In this document: positions 26,071 to 41,700 of the stretch, in pieces | Layout: every line of letters starts with the position of its first letter | How positions within the stretch are numbered: the first letter of the stretch is position 1 | Assembly (NCBI RefSeq): GCF_034259325.1 | Contig: NZ_JAXIVS010000025.1 | Span: 1 to 64,000, forward strand | From: Hyalangium ruber | GTDB taxonomy: Bacteria > Myxococcota > Myxococcia > Myxococcales > Myxococcaceae | Reading direction: 5' to 3' | DNA length: 64,000 bases | Program-made: the position numbers and the translations under genes | Notes under the pieces: generated by a model | What the model was told of the DNA's origin: nothing | Seen by the model: the letters and a program-made list of their open reading frames with translations, nothing else | Database searches by the model: none

Positions 26071-27072
26071 ATGAAAGCCGAACGCCTCTTCCTGCCGACG
26101 CAAAACCCTCCCGCCTCCCTCTGCTGGCACGAGGACTCCCTCATCGACTGGGTCTCGGGAGGCATCGCGTCCTTCCTCGATGGACGCACCGTCGATCCCC
26201 ACATCCGCTACGCCTACCGCTTCGATGCCGCGGTGATGTCCCCGGACGGCCGCTACGCCGTCCTCTACGAGAAGCTGGGGACCAAGGGGCTGGTGCTGAA
26301 GCAGGGCAAGATCCTGCGGGAGATCAACCGCAGCTTCTACCACGCCACCACCTACGAGTACCCCGTCGCCCTGCACACCCTGCCCAGCGGCCGCACGCTC
26401 CTCGCCCACTGTCCCGACGAGTACTGCCGGCTCGACCTCGAGGACATCGAGACCGGCGAGCGGCTCACCCGCCGCGCCGACAGCAGCGTGGACATCTTCC
26501 ACTCCCGCCTCCAGTTCAGCCGCGACGGCCGCTACCTGCTCAGCGCCGGCTGGGTTTGGCACCCCATCGACGTGGTGTCCGTCTTCGACGTGACCCGCGC
26601 ACTCGAGCAGCCCGAGACCCTGGACCGCCCCGAGCCCCTGGAGACCGGAGACTGGGGCTCGGAGCTGCACTCGGCCGCCTTCGGGGACAACGGCACGCTG
26701 TTCCTCAACAGCTCCGACCCGTTCTCCGATGACGCCTCCTCCCTTCCCCAGGGGCAGGATTCCGAGAGCCTCGGGGTGTACTCGCTCACGGAGCGCCGCC
26801 TGCTCTCGCTGGCCCCCCTGCAGCACCCCGCCGGGACGCTGATGGCCGTGGGCAAGTACGTGCTCGACTTCCTCGGGCACCCCAAGCTCGTCGACCCCTC
26901 CACGGGCCTGGTCATGGAGCGCTGGCCGGACCTGGACACGGGCCGCCAGGGCAGCAGCATCATCCGCCACCTCCCTCCCCAGCCGCCGCTGGCGTTGGAT
27001 CCCGTCGGCCGCCGCTTCGCGGTGGGCACCGAGAAGGGCATCGAGGTCGTCCGCTTCCTCACGGAGGCCTGA
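26071..27072 (+). CDS. Protein with beta-propeller-like repeats, unknown function
   Basis: 333 residues from ATG MKAERLFLP; a TTG seven codons upstream is less likely. Repeated blade-like units such as MSPDGRYAVLYE, FSRDGRYLLSAGW and LDPVGRRFAVGTEKG suggest a WD40-type or related propeller. No signal peptide, so probably cytoplasmic. The neighbouring gltB gene is separated by 211 bases containing two hairpins, so it is likely a separate transcript. Confidence 0.6.
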   Translation: MKAERLFLPTQNPPASLCWHEDSLIDWVSGGIASFLDGRTVDPHIRYAYRFDAAVMSPDGRYAVLYEKLGTKGLVLKQGKILREINRSFYHATTYEYPVALHTLPSGRTLLAHCPDEYCRLDLEDIETGERLTRRADSSVDIFHSRLQFSRDGRYLLSAGWVWHPIDVVSVFDVTRALEQPETLDRPEPLETGDWGSELHSAAFGDNGTLFLNSSDPFSDDASSLPQGQDSESLGVYSLTERRLLSLAPLQHPAGTLMAVGKYVLDFLGHPKLVDPSTGLVMERWPDLDTGRQGSSIIRHLPPQPPLALDPVGRRFAVGTEKGIEVVRFLTEA

Positions 27073-27076
27073 GACC

Positions 27077-27093
27077 GAGGGGCCGGGCCCCTC
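27077..27093 (+). terminator. GC-rich hairpin after the propeller gene
   Basis: GAGGGG and CCCCTC flank CCGGG, five bases after the stop codon. No T-run; it may be a weak terminator or an mRNA end. Confidence 0.35.
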
Positions 27094-27195
27094 CGCCGGC
27101 GGAATGAGCCCGCGCCTCGGAAGGGTTGCGTGCAAGCCTCCTTCCCACGCTCGCCGTGCCCATTCCCTTGACCACCAACCGAACAGGCTCCTTTA

Positions 27196-27237
27196 CCCCA
27201 CGTGACGCATCGCATTACTGTGATGCGTCACGTGGGG
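27196..27237. promoter_or_regulatory. Perfect 16-bp inverted repeat in front of gltB
   Basis: CCCCACGTGACGCATC (27196-27211) is exactly mirrored at 27222-27237 around a 10-base spacer (GCATTACTGT). It ends 46 bases before the gltB ATG. A regulator binding site or a leader hairpin controlling glutamate synthase are both possible. No T-run follows, so simple termination of the upstream gene is less likely. Confidence 0.7.
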
Positions 27238-27283
27238 TTCACGCGTTGTCTCGCTGCGGCGAAAGAAGAGAGGGAGCCAACTG

Positions 27284-31849
<4,566 letters not shown>

Positions 31850-31851
31850 CC

Positions 31852-33315
<1,464 letters not shown>

Positions 33316-33321
33316 GCCTCG

Positions 33322-33347
33322 GGGGCAGGCGAGGTCTCGCCTGCCCC
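33322..33347. terminator. Bidirectional hairpin between convergent genes
   Basis: GGGGCAGGCGAG and CTCGCCTGCCCC are perfect 12-base arms with only GT between them, six bases after gltD and ten before the end of the cytochrome gene. It probably ends both transcripts, although T-runs are short. Confidence 0.65.
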
Positions 33348-33357
33348 TGCTTCGGCA

Positions 33358-36141
33358 CTACCGCCTCGGCGTGCTCGCGGCGTCCGCCGGATTGCTCCCG
33401 GCGTCCACCTCGTCACCGTCGAGGTAGCCGTCCTCGTCCCGGTCGATGCCGATCCGCTCGCCCGAGCCCGGCGGCGCGCAGGTGTACGTCAGCTCCAGTG
33501 GCCCCGCGCTCACCAGCAGCCGCAGCGCCGACTCCGGAATGGGCGGCAGCCGCTTGCGGTCGGACACGAACTTGCCCGCGCCGATATAGAAGAAGCCCTG
33601 CTCGCGGTGGCCCACCTGCGTCTTCGCCACCAGATCGCACTCCCCTGCGTTCGCACGCGCCAGCAGGAGGTTGATGCGCGGGTTCGCCACCGCCGCGTTC
33701 GTGCGCGTGAGCGTCACCTGCTGGCCGACGATCGGCGCCAGGTTGGTGTCGAACGCGAGCATGAAGCTCTCCAGCTTGCGGCGCATCGCCTGCCCCTCCG
33801 CGTCGGGCGGCAACCCCGTCGGGTTGTCCGGCCCCTGCGTGAAGGCCATCACGTTGTTGAAGCGGAACATCGTGTCCACGCTGCCGTCGTGGATGAAGCC
33901 GAAGCCGCGCACCTGGTCCCCCGTGAACTCGTTGTCGATGGGGTTGAAGATCGGCGTGCGCGGCATGCCGAACATGCCGACCTTCTGGTACATGTTGCGC
34001 AGGTGCGGCACCTTGAGGACCTGCGCCGCGAACGGGAAGGCGCTCCGCCCATCCGCGCCGAAGAAGCCCGGAGCCACCGAGCCCGGGTTCGCCGTCGGGT
34101 TGATGACGTGGCACGCCTCACAGGTGATGTGGAAGACGATGTTCGAGGGCACGTTGAAGAAAAAGTCCTTGGCCTCCTGCTGATCCGGCGTCAGCGAGTT
34201 GTCGAGGTTCCGGATCGGGTTCGGCGGGTACGTCACCCGCAGGATGAAGTCCGTGAAGGCCTGCATGTCAGCCTCGGGCAGCCCCTCGTTCCGGCCCAGC
34301 AGATCCGCGAACGCCCCGTTGAACTTCTTGAACGCGACCTCCTCGTTGAACGAGCCGCTGTCCGGCTGGGCGCTGGGCTCGTCATTGCCGCCGGTACGGT
34401 CCGCGCGCCAGTGCATCGGCCCGTGGTTGGCCATGCCGCGCAAGCTCTGGGTGACCATGGGCCCCTTCAGCGGGTGGAAGTCGGGGTTGATGATCGTGTT
34501 GCCGATGAACGGCCCGGGGTTCGTCTCCACGCCCTGGTCCGGGTTGCCGAGATCCCACGCCAGGCTGTCGAAGTCGCCGAACACGTGGCACGTCGCGCAG
34601 GACGAGTCGCCGTGGCTCGAGCTCAGCGACGCGTCGTACAAGAAGCGGCGCCCCTTCACCACGTGCTGGGGCTCGGGGTTGTACATCGCCACGTGGTCCA
34701 CCTCGGCGCGGCGCCGGGTGTCCACCACCGAGATCGCGTTGTCGAACCGCGTCATGACGTACAGGCGCTGCCGGCGCTCATCCAGCACCAGCCCCGTCGG
34801 CCCGCCGCCGGTCAGCTTGATGTGGTTGGCCGTGTTCGGGACGAAGGTGTTGTTCTCCAGCTCCGCCGTCTTGAAGATGCCAACCTTGTCCGAGCTCAGC
34901 GCCGCCACGTACAGCGTCGCGCCGTCGCTGGTGACGGCCATGCCCGTGGGCAGCGCCAGGCTCTTCTGGTTCTCCGGATTCGGGACCGGCGCGCAGCAGG
35001 CGTCGTAGTTGATGTGCTTGTTCAGGTGACGCGGCGTCACCCCTGAGCCGCTCAGCACCGTGATTCGGTTCTCGTGGAACCGGCCCCGCACCGTGTGACC
35101 CGCGAACTCGCCCGGGCCCTCGAAGCGCTTCTCGTTGAAGGCCTCCGTGTTCGACACGTAGACCTTCCCGCTCACCGGGTTGACCGCCATGTTGTAGAGG
35201 ATGGTGCCCACCCCCGAGAAGGACCCCGCCGAGCCCGCCACCTGCCTCGGCGGATTGGCCATCGCGTCGATGACAAAGACATCCTTGTCCGGCAGCGAGA
35301 ACTTCACCGAGCTGTCCCAGGCCCTGCCCAGCTCGTCCACCCAGTGCGCCCCGTCGTACTTGACGATGAGCCCCACCTCGGGCTGCGTCGTCCCATCGAT
35401 GCTCTTGTTGGGTGCCGGCAGGCCTCCCTTCGTCTGGCCCCCATCGGGGATGAGGATGTGGGAGAGCGTCGTGGTCCGGTTGCCGGTATGGAAACCCGCC
35501 ACGTAGACCCGTGAGCCATCCGGCGTCACCGCCAGCGCGCGCGGCGTATCCGTGAAGAGTGTCAGGATCGTCTGCGGCAGCCCCCCGAGCGACTGACCCA
35601 GTGAGTTGGCATTGAAAACCCAGACATCCGCTCGGCCGACGCCCGGCGTGGTGAGCTGCGGATCGAACGGGATGTTCTGGCCCCGGTGCGCCGTGGTGAT
35701 GAAGGCCCGGCTGCGCCCCGGCCCCGCGAAGACGATGTCGCGCGGCTCGTCGCCCACCAGCAGCGTGCGGGTGACGCTCCCGCCCGTCCCAGCGGGGTTC
35801 AGCTCCACGATGCTCACGCTGTCCGAGAGGTGGTTCACCACCCAGACCTCGGTGTTGCTCCGCGCCGCCACCGCCACCGGCTCGAGCCCCACGGGGACCG
35901 AGCCGCGGTGGGTCAGCCCTCCCGCGTGAACCCGGAAGATCTCCAAACGATTGTCAGGCGTGTTGACCGCGAAGAGCAGCTTGCCGTCCGGCGACAATTC
36001 CAGAGGCCGGACATGCCCACTCTCGAAGAGGGTAAAAGAAGACTCGGCTCGCGCGGGCAACGCCGCGCAAAAACAAACAGCCAGTGTCGCAGCGAACAAC
36101 CAGCCTCTCCCAAAGAGAGACGCAGCGCGTTGTCGTACCAT
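33358..36141 (-). CDS. Secreted beta-propeller/di-haem c-type cytochrome with calcium-binding tail
   Basis: 927 residues from the ATG with AGGAG in front; a GTG at 36156 lies inside that ribosome site. Signal peptide ends ALPARAES. Residues about 25-480 are YVTN-type propeller blades ([44 protein letters not shown]). Two c-type haem motifs follow, SCATCH and TCEACH, in a region like MauG/di-haem peroxidases and cytochrome-linked surface proteins. The end has [16 protein letters not shown], an EF-hand/thrombospondin-3 calcium motif. Probably periplasmic or surface-exposed, doing electron transfer or peroxide-type chemistry. An AT-rich inverted repeat precedes it. Confidence 0.85.
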   Translation of the reverse strand: MVRQRAASLFGRGWLFAATLAVCFCAALPARAESSFTLFESGHVRPLELSPDGKLLFAVNTPDNRLEIFRVHAGGLTHRGSVPVGLEPVAVAARSNTEVWVVNHLSDSVSIVELNPAGTGGSVTRTLLVGDEPRDIVFAGPGRSRAFITTAHRGQNIPFDPQLTTPGVGRADVWVFNANSLGQSLGGLPQTILTLFTDTPRALAVTPDGSRVYVAGFHTGNRTTTLSHILIPDGGQTKGGLPAPNKSIDGTTQPEVGLIVKYDGAHWVDELGRAWDSSVKFSLPDKDVFVIDAMANPPRQVAGSAGSFSGVGTILYNMAVNPVSGKVYVSNTEAFNEKRFEGPGEFAGHTVRGRFHENRITVLSGSGVTPRHLNKHINYDACCAPVPNPENQKSLALPTGMAVTSDGATLYVAALSSDKVGIFKTAELENNTFVPNTANHIKLTGGGPTGLVLDERRQRLYVMTRFDNAISVVDTRRRAEVDHVAMYNPEPQHVVKGRRFLYDASLSSSHGDSSCATCHVFGDFDSLAWDLGNPDQGVETNPGPFIGNTIINPDFHPLKGPMVTQSLRGMANHGPMHWRADRTGGNDEPSAQPDSGSFNEEVAFKKFNGAFADLLGRNEGLPEADMQAFTDFILRVTYPPNPIRNLDNSLTPDQQEAKDFFFNVPSNIVFHITCEACHVINPTANPGSVAPGFFGADGRSAFPFAAQVLKVPHLRNMYQKVGMFGMPRTPIFNPIDNEFTGDQVRGFGFIHDGSVDTMFRFNNVMAFTQGPDNPTGLPPDAEGQAMRRKLESFMLAFDTNLAPIVGQQVTLTRTNAAVANPRINLLLARANAGECDLVAKTQVGHREQGFFYIGAGKFVSDRKRLPPIPESALRLLVSAGPLELTYTCAPPGSGERIGIDRDEDGYLDGDEVDAGSNPADAASTPRR

Positions 36142-36210
36142 GGGGATCTCCTGCACTGAGGGAGCGTTCAGCGGCCCGGGACGTGCTCACCGGGCTTCAA
36201 TGCAGTGAAT

Positions 36211-36252
36211 CATTTTTCCAACAATTGAACTAGCCGCTTTATTTGGAAAATG
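36211..36252. promoter_or_regulatory. AT-rich inverted repeat upstream of the cytochrome gene
   Basis: CATTTTTCCAA (36211-36221) and TTGGAAAATG (36243-36252) mirror each other apart from one base, separated by 21 bases. The area is strikingly AT-rich for this genome and sits in the promoter region of the minus-strand cytochrome gene, so it may be an operator. Confidence 0.4.
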
Positions 36253-36254
36253 CG

Positions 36255-39200
36255 CTAACCCAGTAATGCCTGTGCGGGCTTGGTTTCACGCTCAGCGATG
36301 GGAAGCTTGAGCGTGGCGGTGGCGCCCAGTCCCTGCCCGGCGCTCTCCAACGTCAACCGCGCTCCCATGAGCTTCGCCGCGAGCGCGCTGGAGTGCAGGC
36401 CAATGCCGTGGCCTTCCTTGCGCGTGGTGAACCCCTGGGTGAAGAGCTGTTCCCGCACCTCGGGCGCGATTCCCTTACCATTGTCGACAACCTGGTAGTG
36501 GATCCATCCCTCCTCGACATACAGCCGCAATCGCACCTGGCGCTGTCCCGGCTCCACGGTGTCCATGGCCTGCCGCGCGTTGGCCAGCAGGTTGAGGAGG
36601 ATCTGCAGCAGCCGGTGCCGGTCCACCCGCATCCTCGGCAACGGTGAGAGCTCCTTGAGCACCTTCACCCCCGCGTGTTGCAGGGCTCCCGCCTGCAGGC
36701 GCAGGGCATCCTCCAGCACCTCGGCCAGATCGCACTCCTCGACCAGCAGCGTGGCCTTCGCGTACGCCTGCTGCATCTGGATGATGGAGCGCACCCGATC
36801 GACGTTGCGGGTCATGTCCTCCATGCCCTGCCGCAGCGCCTCGCGCTCCTGGGCCAGCTCTCCCGCGAGCCCCGAGAGGTAGGTGAACAACTGCCGGCCT
36901 CGCGGATCCTGGGTGAGGAAGTCCGCCAGGTTGTCGCGGTGGTTCTCCAGGAGCTTCACCACCTGCTCGACCCGGCCCGTGCGCGAGGTGGCCACCGTGT
37001 GGCGCAGCTCGTCCGTGTCCACCACCAGGCTGGTCAGGGCGTTGCCCACGTCGTGCAGCACGCTGGAGGCCACCTCCGTCTTGCCCACCATGCGCGCCGT
37101 CTCCACCAGCCGCGACTGGGCCTCTCGCAGCTCGCGCGTCCGCTCCTCCACGCGCGACTCGAGCTCCTCGTTGGCCTGACGCAGGGCCGCCTCCGCCTGG
37201 CGCACCTCCGCGTAGAGCCTCGCATTGTCCATGGAGATGACGGCCTGCGAGGCCAGGTGCTGCAGCAAGGGAATGCGGGTGGGGTTGAACGCCTCCGTGG
37301 TGAGGGCGTTCTCCAGGTACATCAACCCGTAGAACGCGCCCTTTCGCTCCAGCGGCAGGCACAGCAAGGAGCCCACCCTTCCCGGGGACATGAAGACGTC
37401 CGCGGAGAAGTCGTGCGGCCGGGAGATGTCCTCGATGAGGACGTGCTCGCCCGTGCGGCGCACGTAGGAAAGCACCGTCCACGGCAGGTCCTGGGCCTCC
37501 GTGTCCAGCGGCGCCTCCTTCCCCTCGGCCTCGACGGAGAAATCCACCAGCGCCGCCACCCTCAGCGCGTCTCCCTCCAGGAGCAACAGCGCGCCCCGCT
37601 GGGCCCCCGCGCTCTCCATCGCCACCCGAATCAGCGTGGCCACCAGCTTCTCCAGGTTCATCTCACTGGAGATGGCCTGCTGCGCCTTCACCACGCTGAG
37701 CGCGTCCAACAGCCGCGAGCCCGTGTCGTAGCTGGTGGTGCCCTGCCCCGTCAGCGCCAGCCGCGTCAGGTCCGGCCACGCCTCGTCCAGGTGCCGCACC
37801 TTGCCCTGCGCGCCCCACTGGATATAGGCCTCGCGCGCCTGGCGGGCATAGGCCAGCGCGATGAAGGAGACCTCGTGCTCCTGCCAGAAGCGCGCGGCCA
37901 GCTCGCTCGCCAGGGCCACGTTGTCGATGAGGCCGTACTGGCGAGAGACCTGGATGGCCTCCTCGTACGCGTAGACGGCCGCTTCCAGCCGGCCCTGGAG
38001 GCGCTCCAGCTCCGCCGCCACCAGCTTCTCGGCCGCGCGGAAGGTCTCCGGGACGTTGGCCGCCCACTCCGCCAGCTGTTGGTGATGCTCCTGGATCTCC
38101 TTCAGGTCCTGCGCCTGTCGCTCCTTCGGGGCGTCGTGGTAGCAGGCCGCCAACGCCAGGGCCCGGTAGTGGTGATAGTCCAGCAGTTGGATGCGCCCCG
38201 TCACCGCCCAGCGCATCTGTCTGGCCTTGTCCGCCGCCTCGCGCGCCTCCTCGAAGGCGCCGCACATGAAGCGCGAGCGCGTCTTGATGACGAAGTACGA
38301 GCACCGCAGCGGGGCCATGCCGCCGCTGAGCAGGGCCTCCAGGTCCGCCTCGCTGACGCCCTCCATGCTCAGCGAGTTGAACGACGGGGTGAGCCCCCGC
38401 ATCTGCTGCACCAGGCACAGGATGAACCGGATGATGTTCGATGCATCCCTGAAGCCCGCTTTGCGCGCGAACTCTCCGCGGGTGACCGCCTCCTGAGCCA
38501 CTTCCGCCAGCTCCGACCCCATGGCGAGGTAGATCCATGTGATGAAGATGGAGGAATAGCCCGCGATCTGGATGTCTCCCGACAGCAGCCCGTGATGAAA
38601 GGCTTTGCGGTACAGCTCCCGCGCGCTCGTCAGCGGCTGCACCCACAGCGTCAGGTGCCCCATCGTGAAGAGGACTCGGGCCCGATAGGCGGTGTTGTCG
38701 TTGCGCTCGACGAACTCACACGCCAGCCTGCCGAAGGCCTCTCCGCGATGGTAGTTACGGAAGATGCAGCTCGTGACAAAGCCATACCAGACATAGGCGG
38801 ACGCGGACTCGGGCGTGCTGCCATGGCGGATCGTCAGGACGATCATCCGGCACAGGTGTACGGCCAGCAGCGTCTCGCTGGTGAAGAAGGCCGGCGCGAA
38901 CAGCGCCCCCAGCAACCCCATGAGCGCCTTCAGCTCCGGATCCGTCATGGGAGGCAGATCGATCAGGCTCTCGATCGGACGATCTCCCAGCAGCGTCTCC
39001 AGCTCCTTCCTCGCGACCTCCACGTCCTCCCAGGAGGGCTTGGCGGAGAAGCGCTCCCCGAAGTGCTCCAGCCCCTCCAGCAGGCACAAGGCGGCGGCGT
39101 CGGGCTGGTGGGCCGTGACCAGGATGATGCTCTTGAGCCGGTAGGCCGCCGCCAGCTCCTGGCGCGAGGGCGCCCGGGGGAGCAGCGCGTCGACGATGCG

Positions 39201-41582
39201 GCGGGCCTCGGGGCCATTTCCGCTCATCAGCTCACTGCTGGCCTGCCCCAGGCGCAGCTTGAAGGCCAGCCCGGGAGCCGTCTCCCAGAGGTTCTCCGGC
39301 AGCAGCGAGAGGGCCATGGTGAAGTAGCCCACCGCCGTGCGGTGCGCGGTGGAAGCCTGCGCCCGCTGCCCCGCCTCGGCGTTGAGCCGCCCCAGCCGGG
39401 AGCGCTCCTCCACGTCCTGGATCAACTCCACGCCCGCGTTGAGCTGCCCCACCACGTCGAAGAGGCGCTCGTGCAGCTCCTCCGGGGAGAGCCGGGTCCA
39501 CAGCAGCCTGCCGATCCGCAGGTGGGTGGCCTTTCGCTCCTCCTCCTCGCTGAAGGCATAGGCCGCCTGCTGGATGCGATCGTGCAGGAAGCGGTAGTGC
39601 TGGGAGCTGGACTGCACCACCATACCCTCCTGAAGGGCTGGCTCCAGGCCGCGCTCCACCTCGGCTCCGTCCTGGTGGGACAGCAGGCCCAGGACGTCCA
39701 ACGCGAAGGTATTGCCCACGCACGCGGCCAGGCGCAGCAACTGCACGGACTCCTCCGGGAGCTTGCGCAGCCGGCTGGCCATGAAGTCCACCACGTTGTC
39801 CGAGTAGCCCCGGGCTCGCACGGCCTCCGCGTCCCAACGCCAGCCCCCCCGCGGCCCTCGCTCCACCAGCCCGTCCTGGTGGAGCGTCTGGAACAACTGG
39901 AGCAGGAAGAAGGGGTTGCCGCCCGTCTTCGTTTGGAGCAGCTCCGACAACGGCTCGACGAGCTCCATCGCCGCGCCGTGAAGGGCGTCCGCCACCAGTT
40001 GCCGCGTCTGCTCGGGGGCCAGCGGCCCGAGGTGGAGGTCCACCAGCCGCGCGCCCGCCTTGCGCGTCTCCTCCAGCACCAGCGCCAGCGAATGCGAGGC
40101 GTTCACCTCGTTGTCCCGGTAGGCGCCAATGAGCAGCAACGGCGGGGTACCGGGGTGGGTGGTCAGGTATTGCAACAACTTGAGGCTGGCGAAGTCCGCC
40201 CACTGCAAGTCATCCAGGAAGAGCACCAGCGGGCGCTCGGCGGTGGCGAACACTCCCAGGAAGCGCAAGAAGAGGCGGTGGAAGCGGTTCTGCGTCTCGG
40301 CAGGCGGCAGCTCCGAAGCAGGCGGTTGCTTGCCTACCACCTTCTCCAACTGTGGCACCAGGTTCACCAGCACCTGGCCGTTGCCCTCAAAGGCTTCCAA
40401 CAGGCGCTGACGCCAGGCCTCCACTTCCGCGTCCCTGCCCGCCAGCACCTGCTGCACCAGCGAGCGCATGGCCTGGGCCAGGGTGGCGTAGGGCACCTCG
40501 CGCTGCAAGGGATTGAACTTGCCGCTGAGGAAGAAGCCGCGGCGCTCCAGCACCGGCTTGTGCAGCTCGTGGACGATCGACGACTTGCCGATGCCCGAGT
40601 AGCCACGTACCAGCACCCACTCGGGCCTGCCCTCTCGCGCCACCCGCTCGAAGGCCCCCAGCAGCGCCTCCCGCTCCACCTCTCGGCCATAGAGGTGCTG
40701 GGGCAGTTGGAAGCGGGCCGGGAAGTCCCGCTGGCCCAGGGGAAAGTCTTCCACCACGCCCTGCCGCAGCGCCTCCTGGCACCGCTCCAGATCGGCCTTC
40801 AGCCCCTCGGCGCTCTGGTATCGGGCCTCCGCCTCCTTCGCGAGCAGCTTGAGCACCACCGCTGACACCATGGGCGGCAGCGAGGGCACCCACCGCTGGG
40901 GCGGCGCGGGCGGCTGAGAGATGTGCGCGTGGAGCCACTCCAGCGGATCCTTCCCCCGAAAGGGAAGCTGCCCCGTGAGCATCTGGTAGAGCGTCACGCC
41001 CAACGAATAGAAGTCCGTGCGGTAATCCACCGCTCGGTTGATTCGCCCCGACTGCTCCGGCGACATGTAGGCCAGCGTGCCTTCCACGAAGGTCGTGTTG
41101 GCCTCCTCGACGTGCTCCACCTGCTGCAAGGAGGCCAGGCCGAAGTCGATCAGCCACACCTGCCCCTGCGCCGAGAGGAGGATGTTGGCGGGCTTCACAT
41201 CCTTGTGGATGACACCCCGGCGGTGCATCTCCGCCAGCGTCTCCGCCAGGGAGATGGCGATGGACAGGAAACGCGAGAGTTCGAAGGGCTGGCCAAGCTG
41301 ATCCGCGAGGGCTTTTCCTCCCACGTCTTCCAACAACAGGACGGGCCGCTCCTGGAGCAGCTCATGGCCCCGCGAGGCAAGCACCCCCGGCGTGCCCTGC
41401 AAGCGCCGCAGAATGTCGTGCTCACGCTGGTAGCGGGTGCGCTCGCGAGGGCCGAGGTGCTCGGTCCGGGGCGTCTTGACGATGACTGGAAGCTGATCCG
41501 CTTCGCGCAGCGCCTGGAACAACAGGCTGCTGCTCGTCATCTGAAACAGCCCAAGGAGCTTGTACCCAGGAATTTCCATCAT
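36255..41582 (-). CDS. Giant sensor: Ser/Thr kinase + AAA ATPase + GAF + histidine kinase
   Basis: 1775 residues. Kinase domain 7-270 (ATP lysine VIVK36, catalytic HKDVKPAN with D128, DFG at 146). AAA/ATPase domain from about 292 with Walker A GYSGIGKSS (327-335) and a Walker B-like LVLFLDDLQWAD. A long TPR-like helical region runs from about 700 to 1270, then a GAF domain (VGSLLCLPL..GLMYLENA), a coiled coil, and a histidine kinase with H-box SVLHDVGNALTS (H1510), N-box NARQAM and DNGKGI/GHGIGL boxes. HKD replaces HRD but the catalytic Asp is kept. This PknK-like trifunctional layout is known from myxobacteria. It probably links an intracellular signal to phosphotransfer; no response regulator is next door. 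Confidence 0.93.
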   Translation of the reverse strand: MMEIPGYKLLGLFQMTSSSLLFQALREADQLPVIVKTPRTEHLGPRERTRYQREHDILRRLQGTPGVLASRGHELLQERPVLLLEDVGGKALADQLGQPFELSRFLSIAISLAETLAEMHRRGVIHKDVKPANILLSAQGQVWLIDFGLASLQQVEHVEEANTTFVEGTLAYMSPEQSGRINRAVDYRTDFYSLGVTLYQMLTGQLPFRGKDPLEWLHAHISQPPAPPQRWVPSLPPMVSAVVLKLLAKEAEARYQSAEGLKADLERCQEALRQGVVEDFPLGQRDFPARFQLPQHLYGREVEREALLGAFERVAREGRPEWVLVRGYSGIGKSSIVHELHKPVLERRGFFLSGKFNPLQREVPYATLAQAMRSLVQQVLAGRDAEVEAWRQRLLEAFEGNGQVLVNLVPQLEKVVGKQPPASELPPAETQNRFHRLFLRFLGVFATAERPLVLFLDDLQWADFASLKLLQYLTTHPGTPPLLLIGAYRDNEVNASHSLALVLEETRKAGARLVDLHLGPLAPEQTRQLVADALHGAAMELVEPLSELLQTKTGGNPFFLLQLFQTLHQDGLVERGPRGGWRWDAEAVRARGYSDNVVDFMASRLRKLPEESVQLLRLAACVGNTFALDVLGLLSHQDGAEVERGLEPALQEGMVVQSSSQHYRFLHDRIQQAAYAFSEEEERKATHLRIGRLLWTRLSPEELHERLFDVVGQLNAGVELIQDVEERSRLGRLNAEAGQRAQASTAHRTAVGYFTMALSLLPENLWETAPGLAFKLRLGQASSELMSGNGPEARRIVDALLPRAPSRQELAAAYRLKSIILVTAHQPDAAALCLLEGLEHFGERFSAKPSWEDVEVARKELETLLGDRPIESLIDLPPMTDPELKALMGLLGALFAPAFFTSETLLAVHLCRMIVLTIRHGSTPESASAYVWYGFVTSCIFRNYHRGEAFGRLACEFVERNDNTAYRARVLFTMGHLTLWVQPLTSARELYRKAFHHGLLSGDIQIAGYSSIFITWIYLAMGSELAEVAQEAVTRGEFARKAGFRDASNIIRFILCLVQQMRGLTPSFNSLSMEGVSEADLEALLSGGMAPLRCSYFVIKTRSRFMCGAFEEAREAADKARQMRWAVTGRIQLLDYHHYRALALAACYHDAPKERQAQDLKEIQEHHQQLAEWAANVPETFRAAEKLVAAELERLQGRLEAAVYAYEEAIQVSRQYGLIDNVALASELAARFWQEHEVSFIALAYARQAREAYIQWGAQGKVRHLDEAWPDLTRLALTGQGTTSYDTGSRLLDALSVVKAQQAISSEMNLEKLVATLIRVAMESAGAQRGALLLLEGDALRVAALVDFSVEAEGKEAPLDTEAQDLPWTVLSYVRRTGEHVLIEDISRPHDFSADVFMSPGRVGSLLCLPLERKGAFYGLMYLENALTTEAFNPTRIPLLQHLASQAVISMDNARLYAEVRQAEAALRQANEELESRVEERTRELREAQSRLVETARMVGKTEVASSVLHDVGNALTSLVVDTDELRHTVATSRTGRVEQVVKLLENHRDNLADFLTQDPRGRQLFTYLSGLAGELAQEREALRQGMEDMTRNVDRVRSIIQMQQAYAKATLLVEECDLAEVLEDALRLQAGALQHAGVKVLKELSPLPRMRVDRHRLLQILLNLLANARQAMDTVEPGQRQVRLRLYVEEGWIHYQVVDNGKGIAPEVREQLFTQGFTTRKEGHGIGLHSSALAAKLMGARLTLESAGQGLGATATLKLPIAERETKPAQALLG

Positions 41583-41700
41583 GACTGCGAGGACCTACTG
41601 CCAGAAAATCAGTGGAGAGGCGTGAACAGTACGCTTCCCCTGCCTCCATATGAAAGGCGGGGTGCAACACTCACACGTCGTATACCTGCCTGCCCGCTCC

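Noticed and set aside
36675-40865. A 1396-codon plus-strand frame opposite the giant sensor
   Set aside because: Composition is Leu/Gln/His/Arg-rich noise produced by the antisense of a GC-rich coding frame.
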